Source: Notamacropus eugenii | Lineage: Eukaryota > Chordata > Mammalia > Diprotodontia > Macropodidae | Direction of reading: 5' to 3' | Length of the DNA: 64,000 bases | Assembly: GCF_028372415.1 (NCBI RefSeq) | Contig: NC_092878.1 | Location: forward strand, 66,977,830-67,041,829 | Shown here: positions 8,819 to 20,239 of the stretch, piece by piece | Position numbering within the stretch: position 1 is the stretch's first letter | How the letters are laid out: every line of letters starts with the position of its first letter | Made by a program: the position numbers and the translations under genes | Notes under the pieces: model-generated | What the model saw: only the letters and a program-made list of their open reading frames with translations | What the model was told of the DNA's origin: nothing | Databases searched by the model: none

Positions 8819-11145
8819 CAAGTGGAAACTAATAATTACATGAGGCATCAAGACATAATAAAACAAAGTCAAAAAACTAAAAAACAGTAGAAGAAAATGG
8901 TCAAATATCTTATTGGAAAAAGACAACTGACTTGGAAAACAGATCCAGGAGAGATCATTTAAAAAATTATTGAATTACCTAAAAAACATGATTTTTTTAA
9001 AAGATCCTTGATATCACTTTTCAAGAAAGTATCAAGAAAAATGGTTTTGATATCTTAGATCCAGGTGGTAAAATAGAAATTGAAAGAATACACAGAATAT
9101 CTCTTGAAAGAGATGCCCAAATGAAAATTCCCAGGAGTATTTTAGTCAAATTCCAGAGCTCCCTGGTCAAGGAGAAAATATTGTAAGCAGCCAGAAGAAA
9201 CCATTCAAATATTAGGAAACCATTGTCAGAATCACACATGACTTGGCAGCTTCTGCATTAAGGATTATAGGGCCTGGACTATGATATCCTGAAAGGCAAA
9301 GGAGCTAAAGCTACAACCAAGAATAACCTTTCCAACAAAACTGATCATAATCTTTTAGGGGGAAAATGAATATTTAATGAAATAGAGGGCTTTCAAGCAT
9401 TTTAAATGAAAAGTCCAGATCTGAATACAAAAATTGGGGCAATTAGAAGGCGTCTACAGAGACAGAAGGCATGAATATGAGTCAATTATATTCACATCAT
9501 CGCCAAACAAAAAATAAAAGAAAAATGAGTGAGAAAGAGGGATGTATTGGGAGAAGTGGGAAGGGGGAAGTAGGATGGGGAAATTTTCTCACATGAAAGG
9601 GGCATGTAAAGAAGAACTTTTACAATGGAAGGGGAAATGGGGGGAGGTGGCTGGAACTTCACTCTCATTGGAATTGGTTCAAAGAGGGAAGAAAACACAC
9701 ACATGCACATACACACACAAATACTCAGTTGGGTATAGAAATCTAACTGAATCAATAGGGAAATAGCAACAGAAGGGGATAAGATATATAGGAGGAGGGA
9801 GGTGATAAAAGAGAGAGTGGTTTAAGAAAGGCAAGGGTCTGAAGCAAAACTGACTACTGAGGAGGGACAAGATAAAAAGAGAGAAAAGGATAAATAAAAG
9901 AAAAGAGGATGGAAGCAGAAAGTACCCAGTTAATAGTCATAACTGTGAATGTAAATGGGATGAACTCACCCATAAAATGGAAGCAGAAAACAGGGTGGAT
10001 TAGAAACCAGAATGCAACTATATAAGTTGTTTACTAGATACACACTTGAAACAGAAAGACAGAGAAGTAAAATAAACTGCTGGAGCAAAATCTGTTAGAC
10101 TTCAGCTGATCTAAAAGAAGCAGGGGGTAGTAATCACCATTTCAGACAAAGGAGAAATTCAGAGAAACTACATTTTGCTCAAATGTGCCATAGGTAATGA
10201 AGTAATATCAATATAAGAGCCATTTCTCAATTCATTAATGGTCAAAGAATAGGAATAGACAACTTTCAAAAGGGAAAATAAACACTTTCTTTGATTATAT
10301 AAAAATACTCTAAATCATTATTCATTAGAGAAATGCAAACTAAAACAATTCTAGAGTACTACCTCACACCTATCACAATGCTGAACAAGTTGAGGGAAAA
10401 TAGGTACACTAATAAACTGTCAGTGGAGTTCTACCACCAGTCCTATCATTCTGGATAACTGTTTGGAACTGTGTCCAGAGGGCTATAAAGCTATCCATAC
10501 CCTGTGAACCAATAATAACACTTCTTGGTCTATACTCTGAAGAGATGAAAGAAAAAAAGGAAAGGTCCTATATGTATAAAAATGTTTGTAGCAGCTTTTT
10601 GTGGTGGTAAAGAATTGGAAATGAAGAGGATGGTCATCATTTGGGGAATGAACAAACAAGTTGGGGAATATGATTGGAATGGAGTACTGCTGTATTATAA
10701 GAAATGATGAGGGAGATAGTTTCGTAAAGGAAAAAAGAATAAGACCCAGATGAACTGATGCAAAGTGATGTATGAAGGTCATTTTTGCAAATAACAGCAA
10801 TGTTATAAAGATGATAAACTGTGAAAGATTTGGCTACGCTGATCAATACAATGATTCAAGACAATTACAGAAGACTCACGATGAAAAAATACTATCTTAT
10901 CTCTAAAGAGAGAACTAATGAACTCTGAGTTCAAATTGAAGAATAATTTACTTTACTTTTTTGGTGATTTTTTTGGTAATATTGCTAATATGGAAATATG
11001 TTTTGCATGATTTCACATGTATATTTCATATCATTTTGCTTTCTTTTTCAGTGGGTGGGGAAGTGGTGTAAGGGAGGGAGAGAATTTAGAACTCTTGAGA
11101 AAAATAAAAAAGCAAAAAATAAACAATTTTTGAAAGAATAAAATT
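8819..11145 (+). mobile_element. L1-A, 3' part: ORF1 end, spacer, ORF2 remnants, 3' UTR
   Basis: ORF1 continues with many stops and frameshifts through the TTDLENRSRR and C-terminal segments to about 9460. A purine-rich spacer follows (9460-9930). ORF2 opens near 9936 with the endonuclease start (ITVNVNGMNSPIK) but has lost the glutamate motif QETHL to mutation. Near 10215 it jumps straight to the far C-terminal part (CAATTCATTAATGGTCAAAG at about 10229). The central 3 kb or so of ORF2 is therefore absent. The 3' UTR has a G-rich GGGTGGGGAAG...GGGAGGGAG stretch at about 11053-11080 and an A-rich end near 11145. Confidence 0.85.
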
Positions 11146-11849
11146 AGTCAATCCATGAAAGAAAAACTGATACGCAGGTTGCTTAGTTGTCATTATGCAA
11201 GACAATTATTATGAATGAGTTTTTTCATTTCGAAATATGAAAACAATTTTTGTTTGTTTTGTTGTTATATAGACATGAATCTATATGAGTACAATATATG
11301 GACTGTTTAAGTGTCAGACAAAAATGCTAATGACTCAATTTCATAGGTGAGCATGGTTTAGAGAAACAGTCTATTATTTTTGCCTCAGTTGCACCCCTTA
11401 CTCCATCTAACAGATTTCTTTTAAGCCCACTAAGGCAGAGGTTTCACAATTGCCTAAGTGAGGCCTGAATCAGATTAAAATATAATTGAGAAATGTTTAC
11501 AAAATAAATTAAGAAACATAAAAACCTAGATAATAATTAGTTTGTGGTTTTCTAAGTCAATAGGTGGCCAGTAGAGATCTGTTTCTATTTGACTTTGACA
11601 CCATGTACTAAGGTTCTTTTTTTTTTTCACTTACACTGTCAAATGATATTTGAGGAGTCCAATCAGTTTGCAAATAATTTCTGTTAAGGTTATTTAATTT
11701 CCATTTCTGGAAAGACATTTATTAAACCAATTATTTAAGGATCTCTGATCTTTGTAGAAGGGGCTCAATGACATTGGAATGAGTCAAGTGTTATTAGGCA
11801 ATCAGAAAAGTTAATGTGAAGTTGGTCTTGCCTTTTTACCGGGGTTAAG
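11146..11849. other. No recognised feature
   Basis: AT-rich, unique-looking sequence between L1-A and a CR1/L3 remnant. I see no gene or repeat I can name. Confidence 0.4.
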
Positions 11850-12188
11850 AAGTAATACTATCTCCCTCTGTCCTCTTCTATGGTGAGACCACATCTGGAA
11901 TCTTATCATTTCTGAGTGCCATGATTTGGGAAGGATGTTGATATAGTGAATATAACCCGGAGAAGGGAGACCAGGATGTCTGAGTCCAGGCCACATAAGT
12001 ATCCATTGACGTAATGGGGATATTTATATTAGAAGGGAGGAGATTTATATAGGACTTCATAGTTGTGCCCAAATATCTGAAGGGTTGTGAAATGTAAGGG
12101 TGACTAGACTTGGTTGTAGTGGCCCCAGAGTGCAGAACAAGGAGTCATTGGGTGAAAATGACAAAGAAGTTAATTTAGACTGCAGTCA
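11850..12188 (+). mobile_element. CR1/L3-type LINE, left half
   Basis: The wording is typical of CR1-clade 3' regions: TGAGACCACATCTGGAAT, GGAAGGATGTTGATA, TATCTGAAGGGTTGTGAAATG, CAGAACAAGGAGTCATTGGG. It breaks off at about 12188 and the next part of the same consensus appears at about 13343, so one copy has been split. Confidence 0.6.
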
Positions 12189-13342
12189 GTTTAACAGGTA
12201 TGTGTGGTGATCACCTAAACAGTAGAAACTCATGCTTGTCACTTGATCTCAGTTTCTAGGTTGACTCACTCTAACCAGCTTACCCATTAGAAGGGCTAGG
12301 TTCTCAGAGAAGGAGAATTACCACAAGTTTACACTTAAAGTCTGTTAGACTCTCTCAGGGCAAATCTCTTAAGGAGGAATATATTCTTCCTCTTTCACAC
12401 ATGAGATCTTGAGCCCCCACTGACATTTTCCAAAAACATCAAACACAAAAGCAGTCACTGAAAATAATGACATTTCTAGATCTTGGACACAACTGCACAC
12501 GTAACAATTAGACAAGTAGAATAGTATAACATAATTACATACTATAGCAAGTGAATGAATAAGAAATATATTACAACTTGCATATAAATAAACCTGGCTC
12601 ATACTTTCCCATCCATCCACTAAGTATCTGGAAGGAGAGTGGGCACATGTAGAAATCTGCCACCAAGGCACATGAGAGAGGAAAACTCTATGTGCTTTAG
12701 GTAACTCTAAACTTTCAAACTGTAAACTTTATTGGTCTCATTTTATATCAGGAACTCTTGATAAAAGTTCCTAGATAAATACAACTTCTTTATTTAACAG
12801 ATATTTCCACTGTTACCCTGAGCAGACCCACACTGTGCTTGAGTAACATACTCTATGTATTATGTCTCAGCCAAATGAATTTATTTGCTGAGCAATTAAA
12901 AAAAATTTCAGCTTCGAAGCTGTTTTTCTGCTCAGCTGGGCTTATGTTTCAATAGCAACTGTGGTATCCATTGCTTCTAGCTTCATACTTAAGTCTAAGC
13001 AGTACTGAAATCTGTCCTTTCACTCCCTGATTTCCCTTTCTCATATTTTTTGGTATAGGCTCTGGATTCTCTCTAAGAATGACCCCACTTCAGCTTATGA
13101 TTAGTAACTGAAATCTCATGTTCTGTCTTTAAATGTATCACATTTGTCCCATAACCATAAAATAATTCTGGTGTTCTTGCTACTCCCAAGTACTACAGCT
13201 TGTCACATTCAGAATGCACTAATCAGTTGCTTGTCTCAGAATTCTGAGTCACGGTGACTGTAACTTTTAGAACTCTGAATTTACTTAGCAACAAACAGCT
13301 CCAGATGAAGGACAGCACTTTAAAGAGACAGTATTATACATA
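12189..13342. other. Unassigned ~1.15 kb insert inside a CR1/L3 element
   Basis: It separates two halves of one CR1/L3 copy, so it should be an inserted element younger than that copy. I recognise no ORF, poly(A), LTR signature or named repeat in it. It contains a strong dyad at 12887-12936. No clear target duplication could be seen at the borders. Confidence 0.4.
12887..12936. repeat. 50-bp nested inverted repeat
   Basis: The outer arms GCTGAGCA (12887-12894) and TGCTCAGC (12929-12936) are exact complements. Between them lies a perfect 14-bp palindrome CAGCTTCGAAGCTG (12909-12922), bordered by A/T runs. It could form a hairpin or bind a dimeric protein. No family is recognised. Confidence 0.75.
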
Positions 13343-13535
13343 AGGAATCATTTCTTAAGAATTAGAACTGTCCAAAAGTAAAATGGACAGCCTGAAATAG
13401 TAGCATTCCTCTCACTGGAAGTCTTCAAGCTGGATGGCAATTTGTTGTGTATGTGATAGAGGGGAATTTTTTTGATGTATATTTTAGAATGGATTGGCAC
13501 TGAGTAGCTTCTTAGGTGATGCTGAATGATTTCTG
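13343..13535 (+). mobile_element. CR1/L3-type LINE, right half
   Basis: It resumes the consensus broken at 12188: TTTCTTAAGAATTAGAACTG, TCCAAAAGTAAAATGGACAG, then CACTGGAAGTCTTCAAGC. Only the 3' portion of the LINE is present. Confidence 0.6.
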
Positions 13536-13640
13536 AACTACCTGTCTTTCTGCTCTTAGAATCTGCCAGTTTATAGCTGATAAAGTCACAAACATCCTGT
13601 CATCCATTCATCTCACTTTTGAAAATATTTTCCTGAATTA

Positions 13641-13696
13641 ACACATGCGCATACAAACACACACTCATAGACACACACACACACACACATACACAC
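13641..13696. repeat. (CA)n microsatellite
   Basis: Imperfect ACAC-rich tract containing a run of about ten CA units. Confidence 0.85.
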
Positions 13697-13889
13697 TTTC
13701 CCCCCCACTACTCTATGTACATCTTTAAGAGAAAAAAATGTTGTCTTGCAGAGTTAAATTTAATAAATATTTAGGTGTTTTGTTTTTTTTTTGTGGGCAG
13801 ATCACCGAGCCCTTGGGAGTATCAGTGTTTAGGTGGGCAGATCTTGCTAACGTTAAGCTTATATCAAGGTGAAAGCATACTATCTGTAA

Positions 13890-14095
13890 CCAGATGTAGG
13901 CAGAAGATAGAACACTGAGTTAGGAGTCAGAGGGCATGAGTTCAAATTCTTTCTCCTTTGCTTGCTACCTGCATGCTGTTAGGTAAGTCACTTAAACTCT
14001 CTGGGCCTCAGTTTTCTCATGGATAAAATGAGGCGTTTGAACTAGATAGCTTCTAAGGTCTCTTTCAGCTCTTAATCTTTAAATAACTCTAAAGC
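13890..14095 (+). mobile_element. CORE/MIR-type SINE
   Basis: Sense-strand signature: GGAGTCAGAGGGCATGAGTT, AAGTCACTTAAACTCTCTGG, GCCTCAGTTTTCTCATGGAT, then TTGAACTAGATAGCTTCTAA and CTCTTTCAGCTCTT. It derives from a tRNA-headed SINE. No tail or target duplication is clear. Confidence 0.85.
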
Positions 14096-14159
14096 TCTAA
14101 ATACATGGAAAAGGATACATATAAATAAGAAAGTTCTGCACATTTTTCTTTGAAATGTC

Positions 14160-14640
14160 TTATCAATGTCTCATTTCCTCTTGTCCTACTGCAGCCAAAC
14201 TATTCCATATCACCTCATGGTTGGGCTGCTGCAACAACCTCTTAATTCGTCTCTTTAGCTCTAATACCTGACCCCTTCAATTCTACATAAGGCCATCAAA
14301 CTAATGTTCCTGGAACACCAATCGAATTATGTCACTCTGCTGTTCAAAGACATATGGGCTCTGTGATGCCTTTCTGATAAAGTCTGAATTGTCATTCAAA
14401 CTCCCAACAATCTGTGCCCACCTTTCCTAGACAACCTTATCTCCTGCTAGGATTCAACTTAAATCCTGAACACTAGCTTCTCTGTCTCTGGGGCAAGACA
14501 TACTGTAGAAAAATCTTTGTTCATAATTTGTTCATACCTTGGCCCCCAAAGATGCCCCTTCTTCTTCTATTCAGTTTCAGTTCCAACCTGGTGTTTCAGG
14601 TTCAACTCAATTCCCACCTCCATACATAGGCCTAGAATTT
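14160..14640 (+). mobile_element. L2 LINE fragment (ORF2 end and 3' UTR)
   Basis: Sense-strand L2 ORF2 end and 3' UTR: GGGCTGCTGCAACAACCTCT, CTGGAACACCAATC, ATGTCACTCTGCTGTTCAAA, GATAAAGTCTGAATTGTC, CTCCCAACAATCTGTGCCCA. It is frame-broken and inactive. Confidence 0.75.
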
Positions 14641-15009
14641 TGTTTTCTGTGTAGTTCGTTTTGATATACAATCATTGTTATTGAATTATCAGGCAGTTAC
14701 TTTTAGCTCTGCATGTCTTACATCTTCAATGTAATTATAAGTATCTGCAAGGCCTAGGCATATATCACATGTCTTTTTTTTTTCCTGGATGATATAGAAT
14801 GGATGATTTCTTAATCTTAGAAGAATAGTTTTGTGGTCTTTCTGTTTTACTTCCTGTAGGATAGAAACACATATGAATCTTGGAACATGCTCTGCTCTTT
14901 TCTAGAAGAGCTGAAAGGGGGAGATTAAGTACTCTCTATGGTGTATATTCTCTAAAGATGATATCTTCAACAGTTTAGAAGGGTCTCTGGATAAATGACT
15001 CTTTTCAAC
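14641..15009. other. No recognised feature
   Basis: I see no gene or named repeat here. Confidence 0.4.
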
Positions 15010-15322
15010 AACAAATTAATTCAATAAATATTCATCTATTACTTGCTATGTGCAAGGCACTGTCTTAGGCTCTGGCAAAAGGAGATGAAAACTAACACAA
15101 TTCTTGGCCACAAACCTCAAGGAGAACTTAATGTAATGGGACACATTACAAGCTTGAATAATCATGACAAAAGGCAGAGTGAGATGGGGTAAAGGAAAAC
15201 GAGACAGAATTTTAAGAATGGATGGATCATTTTCACCTCCAGGTGAGAGGGAGAATCAGGAAGAGATTTATGAAGCAGTTGGCATTTGATTTAGTCCTTG
15301 AAGAAAGAGGGAGATTTCAATG
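15010..15322 (-). mobile_element. L2 LINE 3' end, reverse orientation
   Basis: Reverse complement of an L2 3' UTR: AATAAATATTCATC, TGTGCAAGGCACTG, AACCTCAAGGAGAACTTAAT, and later GAAGCAGTTGGCATTTGA...CCTTGAAGAAAGAGG. Its 3' terminus faces left. Confidence 0.7.
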
Positions 15323-15324
15323 AA

Positions 15325-16090
15325 TGAGTGAATTAAAAAGCATTTTTAGGTTCTTACTATGTGTCAAACACAGAGTTTATCACTATAGATATAAATTAAA
15401 AAAAAAGACATTCCGTGTCTTATATTCTAATGGATGCTTATGTTCCAAACATAGGTAATACTACGATCAGAAGTATGGAAATATGAGAGGATAGGATGAG
15501 AATGTGAGATAAAGAGTAGGCCAGTTCTATTTTAGAACATTGGATATATCAGGTATGAAGTACAGTAAGTTTGGGAAGTGGTTGAAGTCACACTGTGGAT
15601 AACCTTGAAATCAGACATCAAGAGTTTAGGAAAAGAGTCACAGATATTTTTGAATAAAAGAACATGAGAATAGTGCATTTGTGAGATTACAGAGACATGT
15701 TTAGAATATATTGGAAAAAGAACAGACTGAAGGCAAATGGGCTATTTGGAGGCTATTACGATAGACTAAGTCAGAAAATGTGGAAGCCTATAAAGTAGCA
15801 TGGTTGCAGGATGGGAAGAAGGTCACAGAAGTAGAATAGTCAGCAAATAAGCACATAGTAAGCAGCTACCATGTGTTAAGTAGAATAGACACATTGATTG
15901 GATTCAGAATTCGCAACTGATTGGATGTATGGAGTGAGGGAATGGGGAAAATTGAAAGACAACTCTTGGATTACAAACCGAGTGGCAGGGAAGATAGTTT
16001 CATTGACAACAATGAAATTGGGAAGAGATAGTTTTTGGGTAGGGAATTAATGAGTTCACTTTGACACATAGAACCCTTTTTCAGTTCCTT
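15325..16090 (-). mobile_element. Second L2 LINE, reverse orientation, reaching into ORF2
   Basis: A new L2 3' end begins at about 15330 (TTCTTACTATGTGTCAAACA). The rest is antisense L2 ORF2, with recognisable stretches near 15900 (ACTGATTGGATGTATGGAGTG) and 15985-16075 (antisense of the RT segment coding FP-rich sequence). Two L2 copies therefore lie in tandem in the same orientation. Confidence 0.6.
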
Positions 16091-16554
16091 CCTTGTTAAT
16101 AAAAAAAGTTATAGCTATGTGTCATCAACACAATATCTGAAAATCTTGGACTTGGAGAGAACCTCTGAGATCATCTTCACGTATCAAACTCAAAATGGAG
16201 GATCACTGCAAGCTGTACATTGACTTAGAAAATCACAGATTTAAATCATCTATGTTTCGGTGTATTTTAATTTATTTTGTTAAACATTTTCCAGTCGTAT
16301 TTTAATCTGATTGGGCCTCATGCTGAGTTTCACACTTCTGATCTAGTTCCATCCCTACTTGAAACATGGATGCCCTCTACAATGTCTATTCATTTTTTTC
16401 CTTCAGTTTCAAAGAGGAATAATGAAACCGAATCAAATTCATACGTGAGTCAACAAATCAGTCTTTTCTTATATGGTTTTAGGAATCTACTTATCTCTTT
16501 CCCAAGGTATCCAGTTCCATTTTTTGGAAAAGTATAGTTATTTGTTAGTAATAG
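16091..16554. other. Mostly unrecognised; short old-repeat piece at 16150-16180
   Basis: GGAGAGAACCTCTGAGATCATC recalls a dispersed mammalian repeat, but it is too short to name. The open frame at 16277-16537 has no recognised product. Confidence 0.35.
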
Positions 16555-19500
16555 TTGTTTCTTTTTTATTGATTTAGTATTTAATTTTCCTCTAGTTACA
16601 TGTAAAAACAATATTTAACATTTGTTTTTAAAACTTTGAATTCCAAACTCTCTACCTTTCTCCCTCCCCAAATACCTCATTGAGAAGGCAAGCAATTCCA
16701 CATAGGTTATATATGTGAGAGTCATTAACACATATCCATAGTGGTCATGTTGTGAAAGAAAACATACATCAAAATAAAAACCTCAAGAAAAATAAAGTGA
16801 AATAATAACAAAACAACAAAAACTCCCCAAAGTTGGTTCAATCTATATTCAGATAACATCAGTTCTTTCTCTGAGAATGAATAGTATTTTTCATTCTAAG
16901 TCCTTCAGTGTTGCCATGGATCATGGTATTGCTGAGAATAGCTGAGCCATTCACAGCTAATCATCTTAAAATACTACTGTTACTTTGTACCCAGTACATT
17001 TACTTTGCATCAATCCATGTAAGTCTTTCTAGGTTTTTCTAAGAGCCTCCTGCTTACCATTTATTGCAGTACAATAGTATTCCATAAAAAGCACATGCTA
17101 CAATTTATTCAGTCATTCTCCCATTGATGTACTTTCCCTCAGTTTCTAATACTTTAACCCCAGAAAAGAGCTTCTATAAATATTTTTTTTCATATAGGTC
17201 CTATTCCTTTTTTAAAAATCTCCTTTAGTATACAGACCTAGTAGTGGTATTGCTATGTCAAATGGCATTCGTGGTTTTATAGCCCTTTGGGCATAGTTCC
17301 AAATGGCTCTGTAGAATGGTTTAATCAGTTCACAACTCTAAAAACAGTATATTAATGTCTCATTTTCCCCACATCCCCTGCAACATTTCTCCTTTACCTC
17401 TTCTGTCCATCTAATGGGTATGAAGTAGTACCTCAGAATTGTTTTAACTTGCATTTCTCCCATCAATAGTATATATTTTTTTTCATATGGCTGTATATAG
17501 CTTTAATTATTTCATCTGAATACTGATGATATCTTTTGATCATTTATCAATTGGGAAATGGCTTTTATTTTGATAAATTTGACACAGTTCTCTATGTGCT
17601 AGAGAAATGAAGCCTTTCTCAGAGAAACTTGCTTTAATTTTTTTTCACAGTTACTATTGCTAATTGTATCTACCTCCATCCTATTCCCCATACCCCTGTT
17701 TCTTCTGTTCTCTCATCCTTTCATCCTGTCCCTTCTCAAAAGTCTTTTGCTTCTGATTACTCCTTCTCCCAATCTGTCCTCCCTTCTATCATACCCTACT
17801 GCCCCTTCTCCTATCCCCTTCTCCTTCTACTTTCCTGTAGGGTAAGATAGATTTCTATACCCCATTGCCTGTGCATCTTATTTCCCATTTATTTCCCATG
17901 TAAAAACAATGTTTAACATTCATTTTTAAAACTTCAGGTTCCCAGTTCTCTCCCTTCTTCCCTCCTTACCCACCCTCAATGAGAAGGCAAGCAATTCAGT
18001 AGAGATTGTGTAGTCATACAATATGTGTAGTCATATAAAACACTGTTATAAAAGTCATCTTGTGAAAGACTATATTTCCCTCCATCCTGTCCTGCCCCCC
18101 CATTTATTCTATTCTCTCTTTTCACCCTGTCCCACCTCAAATGTGTTTGTTTCTGATTATACTGTCCCCCAATCTCCCCTCTCTTCTATCAACCCCCTCT
18201 TTTATCCCCTTCCCTCTTTTATCTCCTTCCTACCTACTTTCCTATAGGGCAAGTTAAATTTCCATATTCAATTGAGTGCATATGTTATTCCCTCCTTAAG
18301 CCAATTCAGATGAGAGTAAGGTGCATTCATTCCCTCTCACCTCCCCTCTTTCCCTCCATTGTGAAAGCTTTATCTTGCCATTTTAATGTGAGATAATTTA
18401 CTCCAATCTATTGTTCCCTTTCTCCTTGTACCAGTATATTCCTCTCCCTTATTGCTTAATTTTGTTTTTTAAATAGAATCTCTTTATATTCAATTTACCC
18501 TGTCTCCTCTCTACATATATTCACTCCAACTGCCATAAAACTGAAACAGGTCTCATGAGTTACAAATATCACCTTTTCATGTAGTAATGTAAACAGTTTA
18601 ACTTTAATAAGTTCTTTATGATTTCTATTTCCTGTTTACCTTTTCATATTTCTCTTGATTCTTGCAATTGCAACTCAATTTTTCTATTCAGTTCTGGTCT
18701 TTTCTTGAGAATGCATTACATTGCTCTATGTTATTGAATGTCATTTTTCCACTTATGGATTACACTCAGTTTTTCTAGGTAGATGACTCAGTTTTAATCT
18801 TACCTTCTTTGGTTTCTGGAATATCATATTCCAAGGCTTCTGACCACTTAATGAAGAAGTTACTAGATCTTGGGTTATCCTGATTGTGTTTTTACAATAC
18901 TTGAATTGTTTCTTTCTGGCTGTTTCCAATGTTTTCTCCTTGCCTTAAAAACTCTGGAATTTGACTATAATATTCCTAGGAGTTTTCCTTTTGGGATCTC
19001 TTTCAGGAGATGATTGATGGACTCTTTCCATTTCTATTTTACCCTCTGGGTCTAGAATATCAGGGCAGGTTTCCTTGATAATTTCTTGAAAGGTGATGTA
19101 TAGGTTCTTTATTTGATCGTGACCTTCAGGTAATCAAATAAATTTAAAATTATCTCTCCTGGATCTATTTTCCACGTAAGTTTGTTTTTCCAATGAGATA
19201 TTTCACATTGTCTTCCATTTTTCATTCTTATGGGTTGAGAAGTTCAGAAATTACCACAGCTGCTAATAATTCAGTCCCCTGAAGTCTGCACTGGGTTTTC
19301 TGGATCTTGGTCTATGTTGGTGAAGCCCACATTGGACTATTTCCCTCTCTCAACCTGATGCAACAAACCTTTCCCGTCAAGCTTCCAGGTTATCTTAGGC
19401 AGAAAATTCTTTTCACTCTGTATTTTTGTGGGCTCTGATGCTCTAGAGTTTGTTTAGAGTCATTTTTTACAGGTATTTGGAGGAAAGCAGGCAGTCCCTG

Positions 19501-19617
19501 CCTTTAGTCTGTCCTCTTGACTTTGCGCATGTAACAGCTGTTTCTTATACCCATACTGCAACACTCTATTTCTTCATTTATACATTGAGTTTTGCTAGAG
19601 TTGGAAGCTCAATTCCA
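16555..19617 (-). mobile_element. Minus-strand L1, rearranged
   Basis: On the minus strand it runs 5'-leader-like sequence (19617-19250), ORF1 RRM and C-terminal part (19250-18480), spacer (18260-18070), a 3'-UTR-like tail (18065-17880), spacer again (17850-17660), ORF2 C-terminal end (17640-16980) and 3' UTR (16980-16555). ORF2 landmarks include GTCAAATGGCATTCGTGG and CATAGTTCCAAATGGCTCTG, the reverse of the L1-B C-terminal region. The endonuclease and almost all RT are absent. The duplicated spacer and tail segments show either two L1 copies joined or a tandem duplication. The copy is heavily decayed. Confidence 0.75.
18480..19250 (-). pseudogene. L1 ORF1 remnant in the rearranged minus-strand L1
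   Basis: The reverse complement contains the TTDLENRSRR-type segment near 19170-19190 (TCTCCTGGATCTATTTTCCA on plus), the GFPEGHDQIKNL-like segment, the CCTAGGAATATT segment near 18975, and the EKTRTE(L)...KNELQLQE-like C-terminus near 18660-18700. Many stops are present, and it makes no protein. Confidence 0.65.
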
Positions 19618-20186
19618 TGTGGACAGTCTCGGGCGGGTAAAGGTGGGAACTTCTAAATCTTAGAGTTCTCACGAGACCCCCCAGGAAACGGCTGGGAATC
19701 GAGGTGAACTGAGCTATCTCGTGTATTTCCGCCTCTTCCCGTGAGAAACGTGATGGGAGAGAGCTCTCCCCGCCCTTGAGATTGTCCCGGATCTGGGCAC
19801 ACTATTGTTATCTAACAGCACGGTATTCAGATGCAAACTATGCTGCTGGAGAGTTTAAGTAGGATCAGGAAAGCCTGAAAGTTCTCTTGGGTGGAGGCGC
19901 GCAGAGCAGACAGGACAACAAGGCTCCGCTTTTCCTCTCTCCTCTCTCCCCTCCCCCTCTCTCCCCGCTTGTACTTCTACTTCCAATCTCTTATTGTAAG
20001 ATCTTTGCCTCCTTGGGAGATCTTTCTCTTTCCCTCCTAAGGAAGACCCCCCTGCACTTGTAACTAGACCCTGAAATAAAGCTCAACCCTTGTTCGATTC
20101 TGGAACGTCCTTTCTCTCATACGAGCATCCGGTTTGGCCAACCGAAGACCTCGGGAGCTGAGGTAGGAAGACTCGGGTAGCCCACA
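19618..20186 (+). mobile_element. Solo LTR of an endogenous retrovirus
   Basis: A 569-bp GC-rich island with TGTGG at its left end and CCACA at its right end, the expected TG...CA inverted termini. A polyadenylation signal (AATAAA) is at about 20074, followed by a U5-like stretch. A TATA-like box may be the TTTAAG near 19853-19858. It differs sharply in base composition from its flanks. No internal retroviral genes lie beside it, so it is a solo LTR or fragment. The 5-6 bp flanks (ATTCCA and GGCCTC) do not match, so target duplication is lost or the borders are slightly off. Confidence 0.75.
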
Positions 20187-20239
20187 GGCCTCTAGGCCTG
20201 GCAGAGTTTCTTTGCATTATTCCAATTACCAGATAAAAA

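Noticed and set aside
13890-14095. tRNA gene suggested by the tRNA-like SINE head
   Set aside because: The sequence is a SINE body with decayed promoter boxes. It cannot fold as a complete tRNA cloverleaf.
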